From an uncultured Verrucomicrobiota bacterium (GTDB lineage: Bacteria > Verrucomicrobiota > Kiritimatiellia > CAIQIC01 > Lenti-01): DNA of 36,319 bases. Location of the stretch: positions 1 through 36,319 of the forward strand of contig CALMNW010000029.1 of the NCBI GenBank assembly GCA_937872095.1, read 5' to 3'. This document shows, in pieces, positions 15,494-26,660 of this stretch. A model generated the notes under the pieces. The model had not been told where the DNA came from, searched no databases, and saw only the letters and a list, made by a program, of their open reading frames with translations. A program made the translations under genes and the position numbers. The stretch's first letter is position 1; each line of letters opens with the position of its first letter.

Positions 15494-16440
15494 AAAACCT
15501 GTTCCGTTTCGTTTTCGCGTGGAGCGCGATCGTCGCGCTGGCGGGCTGTTCCCGACCGTTGCCGGGTGCCTATCAGGGTTACGTCGAAGGCGAGTTCGTC
15601 CACGTGGCGAGTTCGGAACCGGGGCAGCTGGACCGGTTGGCGGTGGCCAAGGGCGAGACGGTCGCGGCCGGCGCGCCGTTGTTCGCGCTGGAATCGGCCC
15701 GCGAGGCCGCGGCGCTGCGCCAGGCGCGCGAACAGCTTGCCGCGGCGGAAGCCCTGCTGCAGGACGTCCGGTCGGGCAAGCGTGCGCAGGAGTTGGACGT
15801 CGTTCGCGCGCAGCTCGACCAGGCCCGCGCGGAAGCTCGGCGGGCGGCCGCCGATTTCGAGCGCGATGGAGCGCAATTCGCGGCGGGCGGCATCGCGCAG
15901 GCGCAGTTGGACCGCTCGCGGGCCGCGGCCGATGCCTCGGCCGCGCGGGTGCGGGAACTGGAAGGCCAACTCGAAGTGGCGAACTTGCCGGCCCGGGACG
16001 ACCAGATCGCCGCGCAACAAGCCCAGGTGGCGGCGGCGCAAGCGGCCGTCGACCAAGCGGCCTGGCGGCTGGAGCAGAAGACGGTCGCCGCGCCCGCGGG
16101 CGGCTTGGTGTTCGACGTGCTCTATCGGGCGGGCGAATGGGTGGCGGCGGGCCGGCCGGTCGTGCGGCTGCTGCCGCCGGGCAACGTGAAGATCCGCTTC
16201 TTCGTGCCGGAAACGGCCCTGGGCGGCTTGGCCGTTGGCCAGGCGGTGGCGGTGCGGTGCGATGGGCGCGCGGAAGACGTCGCGGCGGAAATCTCGTACG
16301 TTTCGACGGAAGCCGAATACACGCCGCCGATCATCTACAGCAACGAAACGCGCTCCAAGCTGGTGTTCATGGTCGAAGCCCGGCCGCTGGACGGCGCGGA
16401 GCTGCATCCGGGCCAGCCGGTGCAGGTGGAGATCCGCTAG
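15490..16440 (+). CDS. HlyD-type periplasmic adaptor lipoprotein (YbhG-like)
   Basis: This 316-residue membrane-fusion protein has a lipoprotein signal (IVALAGC, Cys20). The biotinyl-lipoyl half near 45-75 (VASSEPGQLDRLAVAKGETV) pairs with AAPAGGLVFDVLYRAGEWV near 200-220. Between them is a long alpha-helical hairpin rich in Ala, Gln and Arg (about 75-195) that would contact the outer-membrane channel. A beta-barrel domain follows (NVKIRFFVPE). It links the ABC permease to the NodT-type channel encoded downstream. AGGAG lies 8 bases before the ATG. Confidence 0.93.
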   Translation: MKNLFRFVFAWSAIVALAGCSRPLPGAYQGYVEGEFVHVASSEPGQLDRLAVAKGETVAAGAPLFALESAREAAALRQAREQLAAAEALLQDVRSGKRAQELDVVRAQLDQARAEARRAAADFERDGAQFAAGGIAQAQLDRSRAAADASAARVRELEGQLEVANLPARDDQIAAQQAQVAAAQAAVDQAAWRLEQKTVAAPAGGLVFDVLYRAGEWVAAGRPVVRLLPPGNVKIRFFVPETALGGLAVGQAVAVRCDGRAEDVAAEISYVSTEAEYTPPIIYSNETRSKLVFMVEARPLDGAELHPGQPVQVEIR

Positions 16441-16447
16441 GCGCCCC

Positions 16448-17383
16448 ATGAACGGCGAACGCGTCATCGACGTCCGGGACCTGAACAAGCATTTCGGCGA
16501 CAAGCACGTCGTCCGGAACGTTTCGCTGCAGGTCGACCGCGGCGAGATCTTCGGATTCCTCGGCCCGAACGGCAGCGGGAAGACCACGACGATCCGCATG
16601 GTGTGCGGTCTGCTGACGCCGGATTCCGGCCGCGGGACCTGCCTGGGCTACGACATCTTGCGCGAGAGCGAGAAGATCAAGCGCGAAGCGGGCTACATGA
16701 CCCAGAAGTTTTCGTTTTGGGACGACCTGAGCATCCGCGAAAACCTGGACTTCGTGGCGCGGATGTACGGCATGCGGCCGCGGCGGAAGATCGTGGACGA
16801 CGCGCTGGCGCAGCTGGGTCTGGTCGATCGCGCGGAGCAGTTGACGGGGGCGTTGTCCGGCGGCTGGAAACAGCGGTTGGCGCTGGCGGCCTGCATGCTG
16901 CACCGGCCGAAGCTGCTGCTGCTGGACGAGCCGACGGCCGGCGTGGACCCCTCGGCGCGGCGCGATTTCTGGGAGGAGCTGCACCGGCTGGCGGCGCAGG
17001 GCATTTCGGTGCTGGTGAGCACGCACTACATGGACGAAGCGGAGCGGTGCCACAAGCTGGCCTACATTGCCTACGGCGAGCTGCTGGCGCAGGGCACGGC
17101 GGCGGAAGTGGCCGCCGCGCAGAAGCTGAGCACGTGGATCGTCCACGGCGAAGACCTCGGCGCGCTGGCGGAGGCGTTGAAGAAGAGCCCGGGCGTGGAA
17201 CAGACGGTGCTGTTCGGCGCGGCGCTGCACGCGAGCGGCCGGGACGGCGCGGCCCTGGAACGGTCGCTGCGCGAAGCGACCGCCGGCACCGCCTGCCGTT
17301 TGGAACGGACGGATACCGGACTGGAGGACGTCTTCATCCACCTGATGAACCACGCCGTCGACCGCACGGGGTTCCGGAAATGA
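16448..17383 (+). CDS. ABC transporter ATPase of the efflux system (YbhF/DrrA-like)
   Basis: This 311-residue nucleotide-binding protein has Walker A GPNGSGKTT (39-47), the signature LSGGWKQRLALA (from 136), Walker B LLLLDEPTAGVD and the switch STHYMDEAERC. It carries a single ATPase domain, unlike E. coli YbhF, which has two. A homodimer is expected. The C-terminal 80 residues form the extra domain common in drug-export ATPases. Its stop overlaps the permease start (ATGA). Confidence 0.95.
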   Translation: MNGERVIDVRDLNKHFGDKHVVRNVSLQVDRGEIFGFLGPNGSGKTTTIRMVCGLLTPDSGRGTCLGYDILRESEKIKREAGYMTQKFSFWDDLSIRENLDFVARMYGMRPRRKIVDDALAQLGLVDRAEQLTGALSGGWKQRLALAACMLHRPKLLLLDEPTAGVDPSARRDFWEELHRLAAQGISVLVSTHYMDEAERCHKLAYIAYGELLAQGTAAEVAAAQKLSTWIVHGEDLGALAEALKKSPGVEQTVLFGAALHASGRDGAALERSLREATAGTACRLERTDTGLEDVFIHLMNHAVDRTGFRK

Positions 17384-18522
17384 AAACCCTCTGGACGTTT
17401 TCCTTTTCGCGCTGGTGGGCCATGGTCCTCAAGGAGTTCCTGCAGCTCAAGCGCGACCGGATCACCTTCGGCATGGTGATCGGCATCCCGCTCGCGCAGT
17501 TGGTCCTGTTCGGCTACGCCATCAACACCGATCCGAAGCACATGCCCACGGCGGTCATCGCCGCCGACCGCAGCGAATTCACGCGCTCGTTCATTTCCGC
17601 GATGGAACAGACCGACTATTTCCGCATCGTCGGGGAATATCCGGACGAGGCGACCGGCCGGAAGGCCCTCCTGCGCGGCGAGGCCATGTTCGTGCTGAAC
17701 GTCCCGGCGGATTTCACGCGGGACCTGCTGCGGGGCGACCGGCCGGCGCTGCTGGTCGAGGCGGACGCCACCGATCCGGTGGCCACGGGCACGGCGTTGG
17801 GCGCGGTCGAGCAGATCGCCCGCTCGGTCGCCCGCAAGGACGTGGGCGGGTCGCTGGCCTATCTGGCGGAGGGCGAGCCGCCCTTCGCGGTCCACGTGCA
17901 CCGCCTGTTCAATCCGGAAGCCAACAGCCGGAACAACATCGTCCCCGGCCTGATGGGGACGATCCTCACGCTGATGATGGTGCTGATGACGGGGCTGACG
18001 ATGACGCGCGAGCGCGAGCGCGGCACGATGGAAAACCTGCTGGCGATGCCGGTGCGGCCGTTCGAAGTCATGGCCGGCAAGATCGTGCCCTACATTTTCA
18101 TCGGCCTGCTCCAAGCCACCCTGATCCAGTTGGCGGCCCGATTCGTCTTCCAGGTGCCTTTCGTGGGGAGCGTGGCGGCGCTGTATTTCGCCGCGCTGCT
18201 GTTCGTGGCCGCGAACCTGACGGTGGGCATCACCTTGTCGTCCATCGCGAAAAACCAGTTGCAGGCGATGCAAATGACGTTTTTCTATTTTCTGCCGAAC
18301 ATGCTGCTGTCGGGCTTCATGTTCCCGTTCCAGGGCATGCCGAAATGGGCGCAATGCATCGGCAACGTGCTGCCGCTGACGTATTTCAACCGGCTGGTGC
18401 GGGCGATTTTCCTGAAGGGGAGCGCGTGGGGGGACTTGTGGCCGAACGTCTGGCCGATGATGGTGTTCACGGTAATCGTCATGGCGGTGGCGGTGAAGTT
18501 CTATCGCAAGACCTTGGACTGA
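17380..18522 (+). CDS. ABC-2 type permease of the efflux system
   Basis: This 380-residue ABC-2 permease has one N-terminal transmembrane helix (ITFGMVIGIPLAQLVLFGYA), a periplasmic domain of about 130 residues, and five C-terminal helices that include the family region NNIVPGLMGTILTLMMVLM, TRERERGTMENLLAMPVRP and MLLSGFMFPFQGMPKWAQ. It belongs with YbhR/YbhS. Only one permease is present instead of the usual pair, so it must act as a homodimer unless a partner lies elsewhere. Confidence 0.94.
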   Translation: MKTLWTFSFSRWWAMVLKEFLQLKRDRITFGMVIGIPLAQLVLFGYAINTDPKHMPTAVIAADRSEFTRSFISAMEQTDYFRIVGEYPDEATGRKALLRGEAMFVLNVPADFTRDLLRGDRPALLVEADATDPVATGTALGAVEQIARSVARKDVGGSLAYLAEGEPPFAVHVHRLFNPEANSRNNIVPGLMGTILTLMMVLMTGLTMTRERERGTMENLLAMPVRPFEVMAGKIVPYIFIGLLQATLIQLAARFVFQVPFVGSVAALYFAALLFVAANLTVGITLSSIAKNQLQAMQMTFFYFLPNMLLSGFMFPFQGMPKWAQCIGNVLPLTYFNRLVRAIFLKGSAWGDLWPNVWPMMVFTVIVMAVAVKFYRKTLD

Positions 18523-18531
18523 GAGGACGCA

Positions 18532-20010
18532 ATGAAAATGCAGCGGAACCAGTGGATCCTGTTGGGCGTCGCCGGCTGGCTGGCCGGCTGCGCGACGGGA
18601 CCGGACTTCCAAGCGCCGTCGGCGCCGCGGAACGAATCCTGGGGCGCGGCGGCGCCCGCCGCGAAGACGGTGGAAGCGCAGGGCCCCGGCGGAGCGGCGC
18701 AGCGGTTCGACGCGGATCTGGCGTTGCCCGCGGCGTGGTGGGAGCTGTTCCGGAGCGAGGCGCTGGCGGCGGCGGTGCGCGAGGCGCTGGAGAACAGTCC
18801 GACGCTGGCGCAGGCGACGGCGCGGCTGCGCCAGGCGCAGGAGGAATACAACGCGGCGGCCGGCGCCGTGCGCTATCCCGCCGTGGATGCGGATCTTTCC
18901 GCCGCGCGCAAGAAAGTGAATCCGGAAGCCATGGGCATGACCGGCGTGCCGACGCCGGACCCGTTCTCGCTGTTCAACGCGTCGGTCTCCGTTTCGTATG
19001 CGTTCGATTTGTTCGGCAAGAACCGCCGCGCGCTCGAAGGGCTGAAAGCTCAGGTGGACCGGCGGGAATGCGAGCTGGCCGGCGCCCGCCAGGCGCTGGC
19101 CGCGAACGTCGCGCTGGCGGCCATCCGCCAAGCCGAACTGGAGAAGCGGATCGCCGCGGCGCGGGACGTCGTGGCGGTTCGGAGCGAACAACGGGACATT
19201 GCCCAGGCGCGCTTCGAGGCGGGCGGCATCTCCGCGTTGGATCTGGAACGGCAGGGGATGCTGTTGGAACAGGCGCGGGCCCCGTTGCCGGCGCTGGAGC
19301 ACCAGCGCGATCGGCTGGGCCGGCAGTTGGCGACGTATCTTGGCCGGGAACCTGGCGATCCATCTCCCGAGCCGCTGGACCTGGATGCCCTGCGCCTGCC
19401 GGAAGAATTGCCCGCGAGCCTGCCGTCCGCCGTGGCCCGGCAGCGGCCGGACATCCGCGCCGCGGAAGCGGTCTGGCACCAAGCTTGCGCGAACGTAGGC
19501 GTGGCGACCGCGAACCTCTATCCGCAGTTGACGATCGCGGCGACCCTCGGTTCGCAGGAAACGGACGTCGGCAATTTGCTGTCGGGCGCGAACGTATGGA
19601 GCGTCGGGGCCGACTTGATGCAGCCGATTTTCCGCGGCGGGGAATTGCGGGCGCGGAAGCGCGGCGCGGCAGCCGCCTACGACGAGGCTGCCGCCGCGTA
19701 TCGCGAGACCGTCTTGCGCGGCTTGCAGGAAGTGGCCGACGTCCTCGGCGCGCTGGAGGCGGATGCCCGCGCGCTGGAGGCCTGCGCGGCCGCGGCCGGC
19801 CATGCCCGGGCCGGCCTGGACGTCGCAACGCGTCAAGCGGAAGCGGGCGGCATCGGCCGCGCGGTCCTTTTGGATGAGAAGGCCCGCTGGTTGGCCGCCG
19901 AGAACGACCGCATCCAGGCACAAGCGGCGCGCCAGACCGACACGGTCGCCTTGTTCCTCGCCTTGGGCGGCGGCTGGGAAAACCGGGAAGCACCGGCTCC
20001 GGAAAAATGA
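18532..20010 (+). CDS. Outer-membrane efflux lipoprotein (TolC/NodT family)
   Basis: This 492-residue RND/ABC outer-membrane factor has a lipoprotein signal (GWLAGC, Cys20), the opening GPDFQAPSAP typical of NodT proteins, and two internally repeated outer-membrane efflux domains with long coiled helices. Recognisable stretches are WWELFRSEALAAAVREALENSPTL (first repeat), VSYAFDLFGKNRRALEG, LPSAVARQRPDIRAAEA, and LMQPIFRGGELRARKRGA in the second repeat. It would form a trimeric channel docked to the adaptor. GAGAGGA precedes the ATG. It ends the operon. Confidence 0.95.
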   Translation: MKMQRNQWILLGVAGWLAGCATGPDFQAPSAPRNESWGAAAPAAKTVEAQGPGGAAQRFDADLALPAAWWELFRSEALAAAVREALENSPTLAQATARLRQAQEEYNAAAGAVRYPAVDADLSAARKKVNPEAMGMTGVPTPDPFSLFNASVSVSYAFDLFGKNRRALEGLKAQVDRRECELAGARQALAANVALAAIRQAELEKRIAAARDVVAVRSEQRDIAQARFEAGGISALDLERQGMLLEQARAPLPALEHQRDRLGRQLATYLGREPGDPSPEPLDLDALRLPEELPASLPSAVARQRPDIRAAEAVWHQACANVGVATANLYPQLTIAATLGSQETDVGNLLSGANVWSVGADLMQPIFRGGELRARKRGAAAAYDEAAAAYRETVLRGLQEVADVLGALEADARALEACAAAAGHARAGLDVATRQAEAGGIGRAVLLDEKARWLAAENDRIQAQAARQTDTVALFLALGGGWENREAPAPEK

Positions 20011-20055
20011 CGCGGAAGCGATCCGGACATCGCCTCGATGAACGATCGCGCCACT

Positions 20056-20070
20056 CGGCGCTAGGCGCCG
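20056..20070. terminator. Small hairpin between convergent genes
   Basis: CGGCGC-TAG-GCGCCG lies in the 76-base gap between the efflux operon and the convergent lipoprotein gene. There is no T run on either side, so termination is only plausible. Confidence 0.3.
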
Positions 20071-20086
20071 TGAAATATCCTCTTCG

Positions 20087-20500
20087 TCAGCGACTGGCCT
20101 GCCAGCTGCCGCTCATGCCGCCGGGGATGTCGACGGTCCAGCGGCCGGACATGCTTCTTTCGCCATTGGCGACCACGCCTTGGAAACTATATGTGTAGTC
20201 GGCGGTAGCGGAAAAGAGAATCTCGCCATTGCCGAAAAACCACCCGGAAAACACTCCGGGGTACCCGTTGGCCTGGAAGACTACCGTGATGCTCTCGCCG
20301 TTTTGCGAGATGTTCATGGTGAACGGAACGACGTCGCTTTCCGCCACGGGCTGGCCCATGATCGAGGTCGCTTGCATGGTGCCGTTCCACGTGCCGGCCG
20401 CGGATCTGGACCCGTTTGGACTGGTATCGTCTTCTTCGCCGCAACCGCAGAATCCCGCCATCGCCACGACCATCAACGCCGCCACGAATTGCCGTTTCAC
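20087..20500 (-). CDS. Small putative lipoprotein of unknown function
   Basis: This 137-residue protein has a hydrophobic signal ending in a cysteine (MAGFCGC, Cys20), followed by an acidic Ser/Gly linker. The beta-rich remainder (GTWNGTMQATSIMGQ, FTMNISQNGESITVVFQ, FSATADYTYSFQG, MSGRWTVDIPGGMSGSW) looks like a small beta-barrel, recalling lipocalin-like or META-type lipoproteins in pattern only. The -3 residue of the lipobox is Phe, which is not ideal. The start is a GTG at 20500 with AGGAG 7 bases upstream. Confidence 0.75.
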   Translation of the reverse strand: MKRQFVAALMVVAMAGFCGCGEEDDTSPNGSRSAAGTWNGTMQATSIMGQPVAESDVVPFTMNISQNGESITVVFQANGYPGVFSGWFFGNGEILFSATADYTYSFQGVVANGERSMSGRWTVDIPGGMSGSWQASR

Positions 20501-20698
20501 GTTCGCGCTCCTGAATGACCGAAGTTCGTTATTGGATCGGCCGGGCGACAGGCCCGATCACCGGTCCAATCCGCGCCTCGACAAAATCATTATGAGAACG
20601 GCGGATTTGGCCGGTCAATGGGATTTGAGACGCAAACGCGAATTTTACGTGGAACGCAATTATTTTGCGGCGCAAGCGGTTGGGGAGTCCCCGCCGGT

Positions 20699-23833
<3,135 letters not shown>

Positions 23834-23866
23834 GGGTACTTCCTTATGGGGCCAAATCAGCCGCAC

Positions 23867-23895
23867 ATTGAACGGCGGCGGGGGGCGTTTGTCAA
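23867..23895 (-). promoter_or_regulatory. ileS promoter
   Basis: On the minus strand TTGACA (23895-23890, perfect), a 17-base GC-rich spacer and TTCAAT (23872-23867) precede the start by 33 bases, leaving room for the AAGGA ribosome-binding site. No T-box leader is visible. Confidence 0.65.
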
Positions 23896-23903
23896 GGTTG
23901 GGT

Positions 23904-23973
23904 GCTGGAATCGTATGCGCCCGGGCGCCGCCGCGCATCTGGGGGCGAGGGGAATCGCGGCTTATTTACCGCC
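23904..23973. repeat. 70-bp intergenic direct repeat, copy A
   Basis: Pairs with 24157-24224. The core shared by both is GAGGGGAATCGCGGCT followed by a T-rich triplet and CCGCC. Confidence 0.6.
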
Positions 23974-24156
23974 ATAGGCGGCGGGCTGTTCGGTTCGGTT
24001 GTAGCCGGGGGGCGGCGACCTCGGCGGATCGAAGGAGTCCGAGGTCGGTGGGGAATCTCAATAACCAACATCCAATTTCCAATGTCCAACGGGGCGGATC
24101 AGGGGGAGAAAAATCCGTTCTCACGCGGAGACGCGGAGGGCGCGGAGAAAGTATTC

Positions 24157-24224
24157 GCTGGAATCGAATGCGGTCGGCCGGCGCTGCCATTGGGGGAGAG
24201 GGGAATCGCGGCTCGTTTGCCGCC
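24157..24224. repeat. 70-bp intergenic direct repeat, copy B
   Basis: Imperfect second copy of 23904-23973, 253 bases downstream in the same orientation. Confidence 0.6.
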
Positions 24225-24294
24225 GGGGGTTTCCCTTGTTCAGCCCACCGCTCGAGCGCCGCGCCGATTCGGAATGCTACGATGCAAGGGTCTC

Positions 24295-24354
24295 TTGACG
24301 AACGTCAGCGGTCACCCTCGGCGCACTTTGTGCGCCGTAGTAGTGCAACGCCTT
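24295..24354 (-). repeat. attC-like site 3 (downstream of the TPR protein gene)
   Basis: On the plus strand it reads GACGAACGTCAGCG...CAACGCC, with an inner stem CGGCGCAC-TTT-GTGCGCCG (24319-24337). It begins right after the TGA of the upstream gene. The stem differs in sequence from the other two sites but the outer boxes are alike. Confidence 0.65.
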
Positions 24355-25794
24355 TCATATAAGCTCTGCGGATTCTATTTTATTGACCTGCCTTGTTGCA
24401 AATAGCTTGAATTCATCCAAGTTTGAATCGGGTTTGGATAATAAAAACATCCTGTAGTCTCGCAAAGCAATTTGTTGGTCATAGAATCTGTCATTAACAA
24501 AAGCTATTGCAAATCGAAGTTCGTGGCGGTCCGGGTGGAGGCGCAGCATGGTGTTTAGAAACTGAAGGACGCTCGTAATTGTTTCTACGCCCTGATTCTT
24601 GCATCGTCCTGCGCGCATATACTGCATGAATGCTGGACGATACTGTCTCTCCCACATGTTTAGGAATGCCATGGATAGATAAGGGCCTGCATGATCAAAT
24701 GATGACAGACGCTTGGCGTGCTCTATTGCCGCCTTCGCACCGGCAATATCCCCGAAGTGAAATCTAATGATTGCATTTCCCATGAAGTAGGACGCTGTGC
24801 TTCGACTTAGCTTTAGAAGTCTGCCCAAGATTACTTCGCATTGCCTAGCCTGGTCGTCGTAGGCCCGTTCCGTAATATGGTCCACAAGTTGGCTATCATA
24901 TATTCTTGTGAAACTGGCTTGCAGGGCAACGGATAGACAGGATTTGACGGCTTGAAGAAAAGCCGTTATTTGTGGGTTGTTCGCTTTGGCATTGGCCTTG
25001 GATTGAACAGTTGCTAAAAGCGGTTCGAGAAACTTGATGGCATCATCGATCCTTGCATCAAGAGTTAAGGCGAGCGCAACAAAGAATAGTGATACCTCGC
25101 TGAGGTTATGCACAACGACATGCCTCTCAATAAAGCTATCTGTATCCTTCGCACAGAATGTACGGAACGCCAACGCCGCAGTTAAATCGCGCATTACAGG
25201 TACTTGCTCTTGCCGCCCGAGACTGCGATGACGCACCGCGAAAGAAATTGATGTGAAACCCTCAACATCAACACCCTTGAGCTTACCCCTTGTAATGATT
25301 CCATAGACAATGAGCCTCGCGCCTGTTTTCGCCAGAAGGACATGCGCTTCTTGATTATTGCGAACAGGAATATGCTCGGGGAGGTGGCAACATTCAATTA
25401 CACTCTCCATCTGCCGCGCATAAATATCCGCACGAAATCTCTCGAAAAGCTTGTAGACGAGATCTGATGCTTCTGGGTCGGCGCTTGGGGCAAAGAGAAT
25501 CAATATCTTGTCCGAGCGGGCAGTGGGGGGAGTTCGCCAATAGGCCCAAGTGCCAAGAATAGCAAGGTTCCCAAGACCAATAAATAGTCCACAGGCGACA
25601 AAAAAGTTTACGAAATGGTGGGCAGTCGTGATGACATCTGTCTTGGATAAAAGAAAATACACCAGGGCGATGAGTGTAAAGAGAAGAGAGTTTGTGACAA
25701 TCACAAGTCCAAATAGACCTTTGAATGTGCGCCTTTTTCGCCACAGGTCAGCGATTTGATCAACAAATTCGCGAGCATTATCTGCGTTTGGCAT
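24355..25794 (-). CDS. Cassette gene C: membrane-anchored protein with TPR-like repeats, unknown function
   Basis: This 479-residue protein has two transmembrane helices near the N-terminus (about 28-48 and 60-85), then an alpha/beta region at about 95-190 (SDKILILFAPSADPEASDLV, LLAKTGARLIVYGIITRGK). From about 215 to the end it is all-helical with TPR-like spacing; HFGDIAGAKAAIEHAKRLS and FMQYMRAGRCKNQGVETI resemble TPR units. The alpha/beta part recalls the nucleotide-like folds found in front of TPRs in some sensor proteins, but I recognise no family. GAGGAA precedes the ATG within the preceding attC boundary region. Base composition and codon use (many A/T-ending codons) differ from the chromosome, which supports transfer. 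Confidence 0.85.
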   Translation of the reverse strand: MPNADNAREFVDQIADLWRKRRTFKGLFGLVIVTNSLLFTLIALVYFLLSKTDVITTAHHFVNFFVACGLFIGLGNLAILGTWAYWRTPPTARSDKILILFAPSADPEASDLVYKLFERFRADIYARQMESVIECCHLPEHIPVRNNQEAHVLLAKTGARLIVYGIITRGKLKGVDVEGFTSISFAVRHRSLGRQEQVPVMRDLTAALAFRTFCAKDTDSFIERHVVVHNLSEVSLFFVALALTLDARIDDAIKFLEPLLATVQSKANAKANNPQITAFLQAVKSCLSVALQASFTRIYDSQLVDHITERAYDDQARQCEVILGRLLKLSRSTASYFMGNAIIRFHFGDIAGAKAAIEHAKRLSSFDHAGPYLSMAFLNMWERQYRPAFMQYMRAGRCKNQGVETITSVLQFLNTMLRLHPDRHELRFAIAFVNDRFYDQQIALRDYRMFLLSKPDSNLDEFKLFATRQVNKIESAELI

Positions 25795-25806
25795 ATATTA
25801 TTCCTC

Positions 25807-25872
25807 GTGCCCCAACGTCAGGGGTCAGGCTGAGGCGACTTGTCGCCGATAGCCAGGCCCCTTGGTGGGCAT
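25807..25872 (-). repeat. attC-like site 1 (between cassette genes B and C)
   Basis: Plus-strand elements are GCCCC-AACGTCA-GGGG (25809-25824), GGCT (25828-25831), inner stem GGCGAC-TT-GTCGCC (25834-25847), AGCC (25851-25854), CCCCT (25858-25862) and GGGC (25867-25870). The arms pair as GCCC/GGGC, AGGGG/CCCCT, GGCT/AGCC and GGCGAC/GTCGCC, with an unequal spacer (GA against GAT) that leaves an unpaired base, as in attC. Confidence 0.75.
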
Positions 25873-26580
25873 TTATTCGACAATCACAAACCATACGTTT
25901 TGAACCAGAATTATCCCAACCATTGTAAAGCCGGCCAGATAGAAAAGCCACGACAGGATGCGTGATGGTTTCATAAGGTCATTGGCATTTTCAAGTGTGT
26001 CATAAAATGCGTCCCTATCATGGTTCTTGGCAATCTTCACTCCCTTGAGATAGCTAAGAAATGTGCGCACCCCGGCAACATCGCGTGTCAAAGTTGGGAA
26101 TTCAGCGGGCTCCGTAGAGTGATTATTGAAAAACTTACTAGCATCATCAAACCATGCAAAGAAACCTTCGGGTGAGTTCCCGTAGGCGGTGAGATTCTGC
26201 CTAATAAAGTAATCAATAATTTTATCGCGGCTCCAACGGTCTTCGTTATAAGCCGCGAATGTCCGATAGTCTTTGACTATACGAGGGCAAAAAAATGAAT
26301 AAATAGAATTCGCAATGGAAAAAGATAGTGACGAAAAGAAGAGGATTTTCCAACTGAATGGAAGCCCTATTCCGAGAGCCAAGGTTTTTTCGAGGAACGG
26401 AAGATGTATCGTATCTGGGATGTGAGAAAATAACTTTGCGGCCAGCGGTACGACAATCATCCAAAAATATGATGTATTCAAGATGCGACTTGAACCGTAA
26501 CTGCGCAGGTCAGTCCAAGATGGAACTGTCTCCTTAAGCATAACCCATCTTAGCAGCCATCGACTTTTTCTTGTAATCAT
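25873..26580 (-). CDS. Cassette gene B: polytopic membrane protein of unknown function
   Basis: This 235-residue protein has hydrophobic segments at about 38-50 (YFWMIVVPLAAKLF), 65-95 (LALGIGLPFSWKILFFSSLS, then SIANSIYSFF) and at the C-terminus (LSWLFYLAGFTMVGIILV). A charged soluble region of about 100 residues (FAAYNEDRWSRDKIIDYFI, EGFFAWFDDASKFFNNH) lies between them. I recognise no family. AAGGA lies 8 bases before the ATG. It lies between two nearly identical attC-like stems, so it appears to be a complete cassette of about 790 bases. The low GC content fits foreign origin. Confidence 0.82.
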   Translation of the reverse strand: MITRKSRWLLRWVMLKETVPSWTDLRSYGSSRILNTSYFWMIVVPLAAKLFSHIPDTIHLPFLEKTLALGIGLPFSWKILFFSSLSFSIANSIYSFFCPRIVKDYRTFAAYNEDRWSRDKIIDYFIRQNLTAYGNSPEGFFAWFDDASKFFNNHSTEPAEFPTLTRDVAGVRTFLSYLKGVKIAKNHDRDAFYDTLENANDLMKPSRILSWLFYLAGFTMVGIILVQNVWFVIVE

Positions 26581-26592
26581 TTAGCCATCCTT

Positions 26593-26660
26593 GTGTCCCA
26601 TGTCAGCGTTCTGGCTGAGGCGACTTGTCGCCGATAGCCCGGAACGCCTTGTTCGGTTTG
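26593..26660 (-). repeat. attC-like site 2 (between cassette genes A and B)
   Basis: Plus-strand elements are TCCCATGTCA, GCGTT (26606-26610), GGCT (26613-26616), inner stem GGCGAC-TT-GTCGCC (26619-26632), AGCC (26636-26639) and AACGC (26643-26647), then CTTGTTCGGTTTG. On the minus strand it opens TAACAAACCGAACAAGG, the TAA being the stop codon of gene A, as is common for attC sites. The central 24 bases are identical to those of site 1. Spacers on the two arms differ by one base at two places. Confidence 0.78.

Larger units (their letters stand above)
23834..24294. other. Gene-free region with a 70-bp direct repeat and dispersed repeat words
   Basis: No convincing gene is present. Beyond the ileS promoter, the stretch 23904-23973 is repeated imperfectly at 24157-24224; both begin GCTGGAATCG and contain GAGGGGAATCGCGGCT and CCGCC at the end. 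Between the copies lie AACATCCAATTTCCAATGTC (24066-24085) and CACGCGGAGACGCGGAGG (24122-24139). Such words occur as degenerate interspersed repeats in several bacterial groups. Confidence 0.6.

Noticed and set aside
17071..19923. 950-codon minus-strand frame opposite the efflux operon
   Set aside because: Composition is His/Arg/Gln-rich shadow; the plus strand encodes ATPase, permease and channel with all motifs.
23834..23900. T-box riboswitch in front of ileS
   Set aside because: The leader from the predicted start site to the ATG is too short (about 25-30 bases) for a T-box.
24225..24260. CCCTTGTTCAGCCCACC as a fourth attC remnant
   Set aside because: It resembles one half-box (CTTGTTCGG of site 2) but has no paired partner or inner stem next to it.
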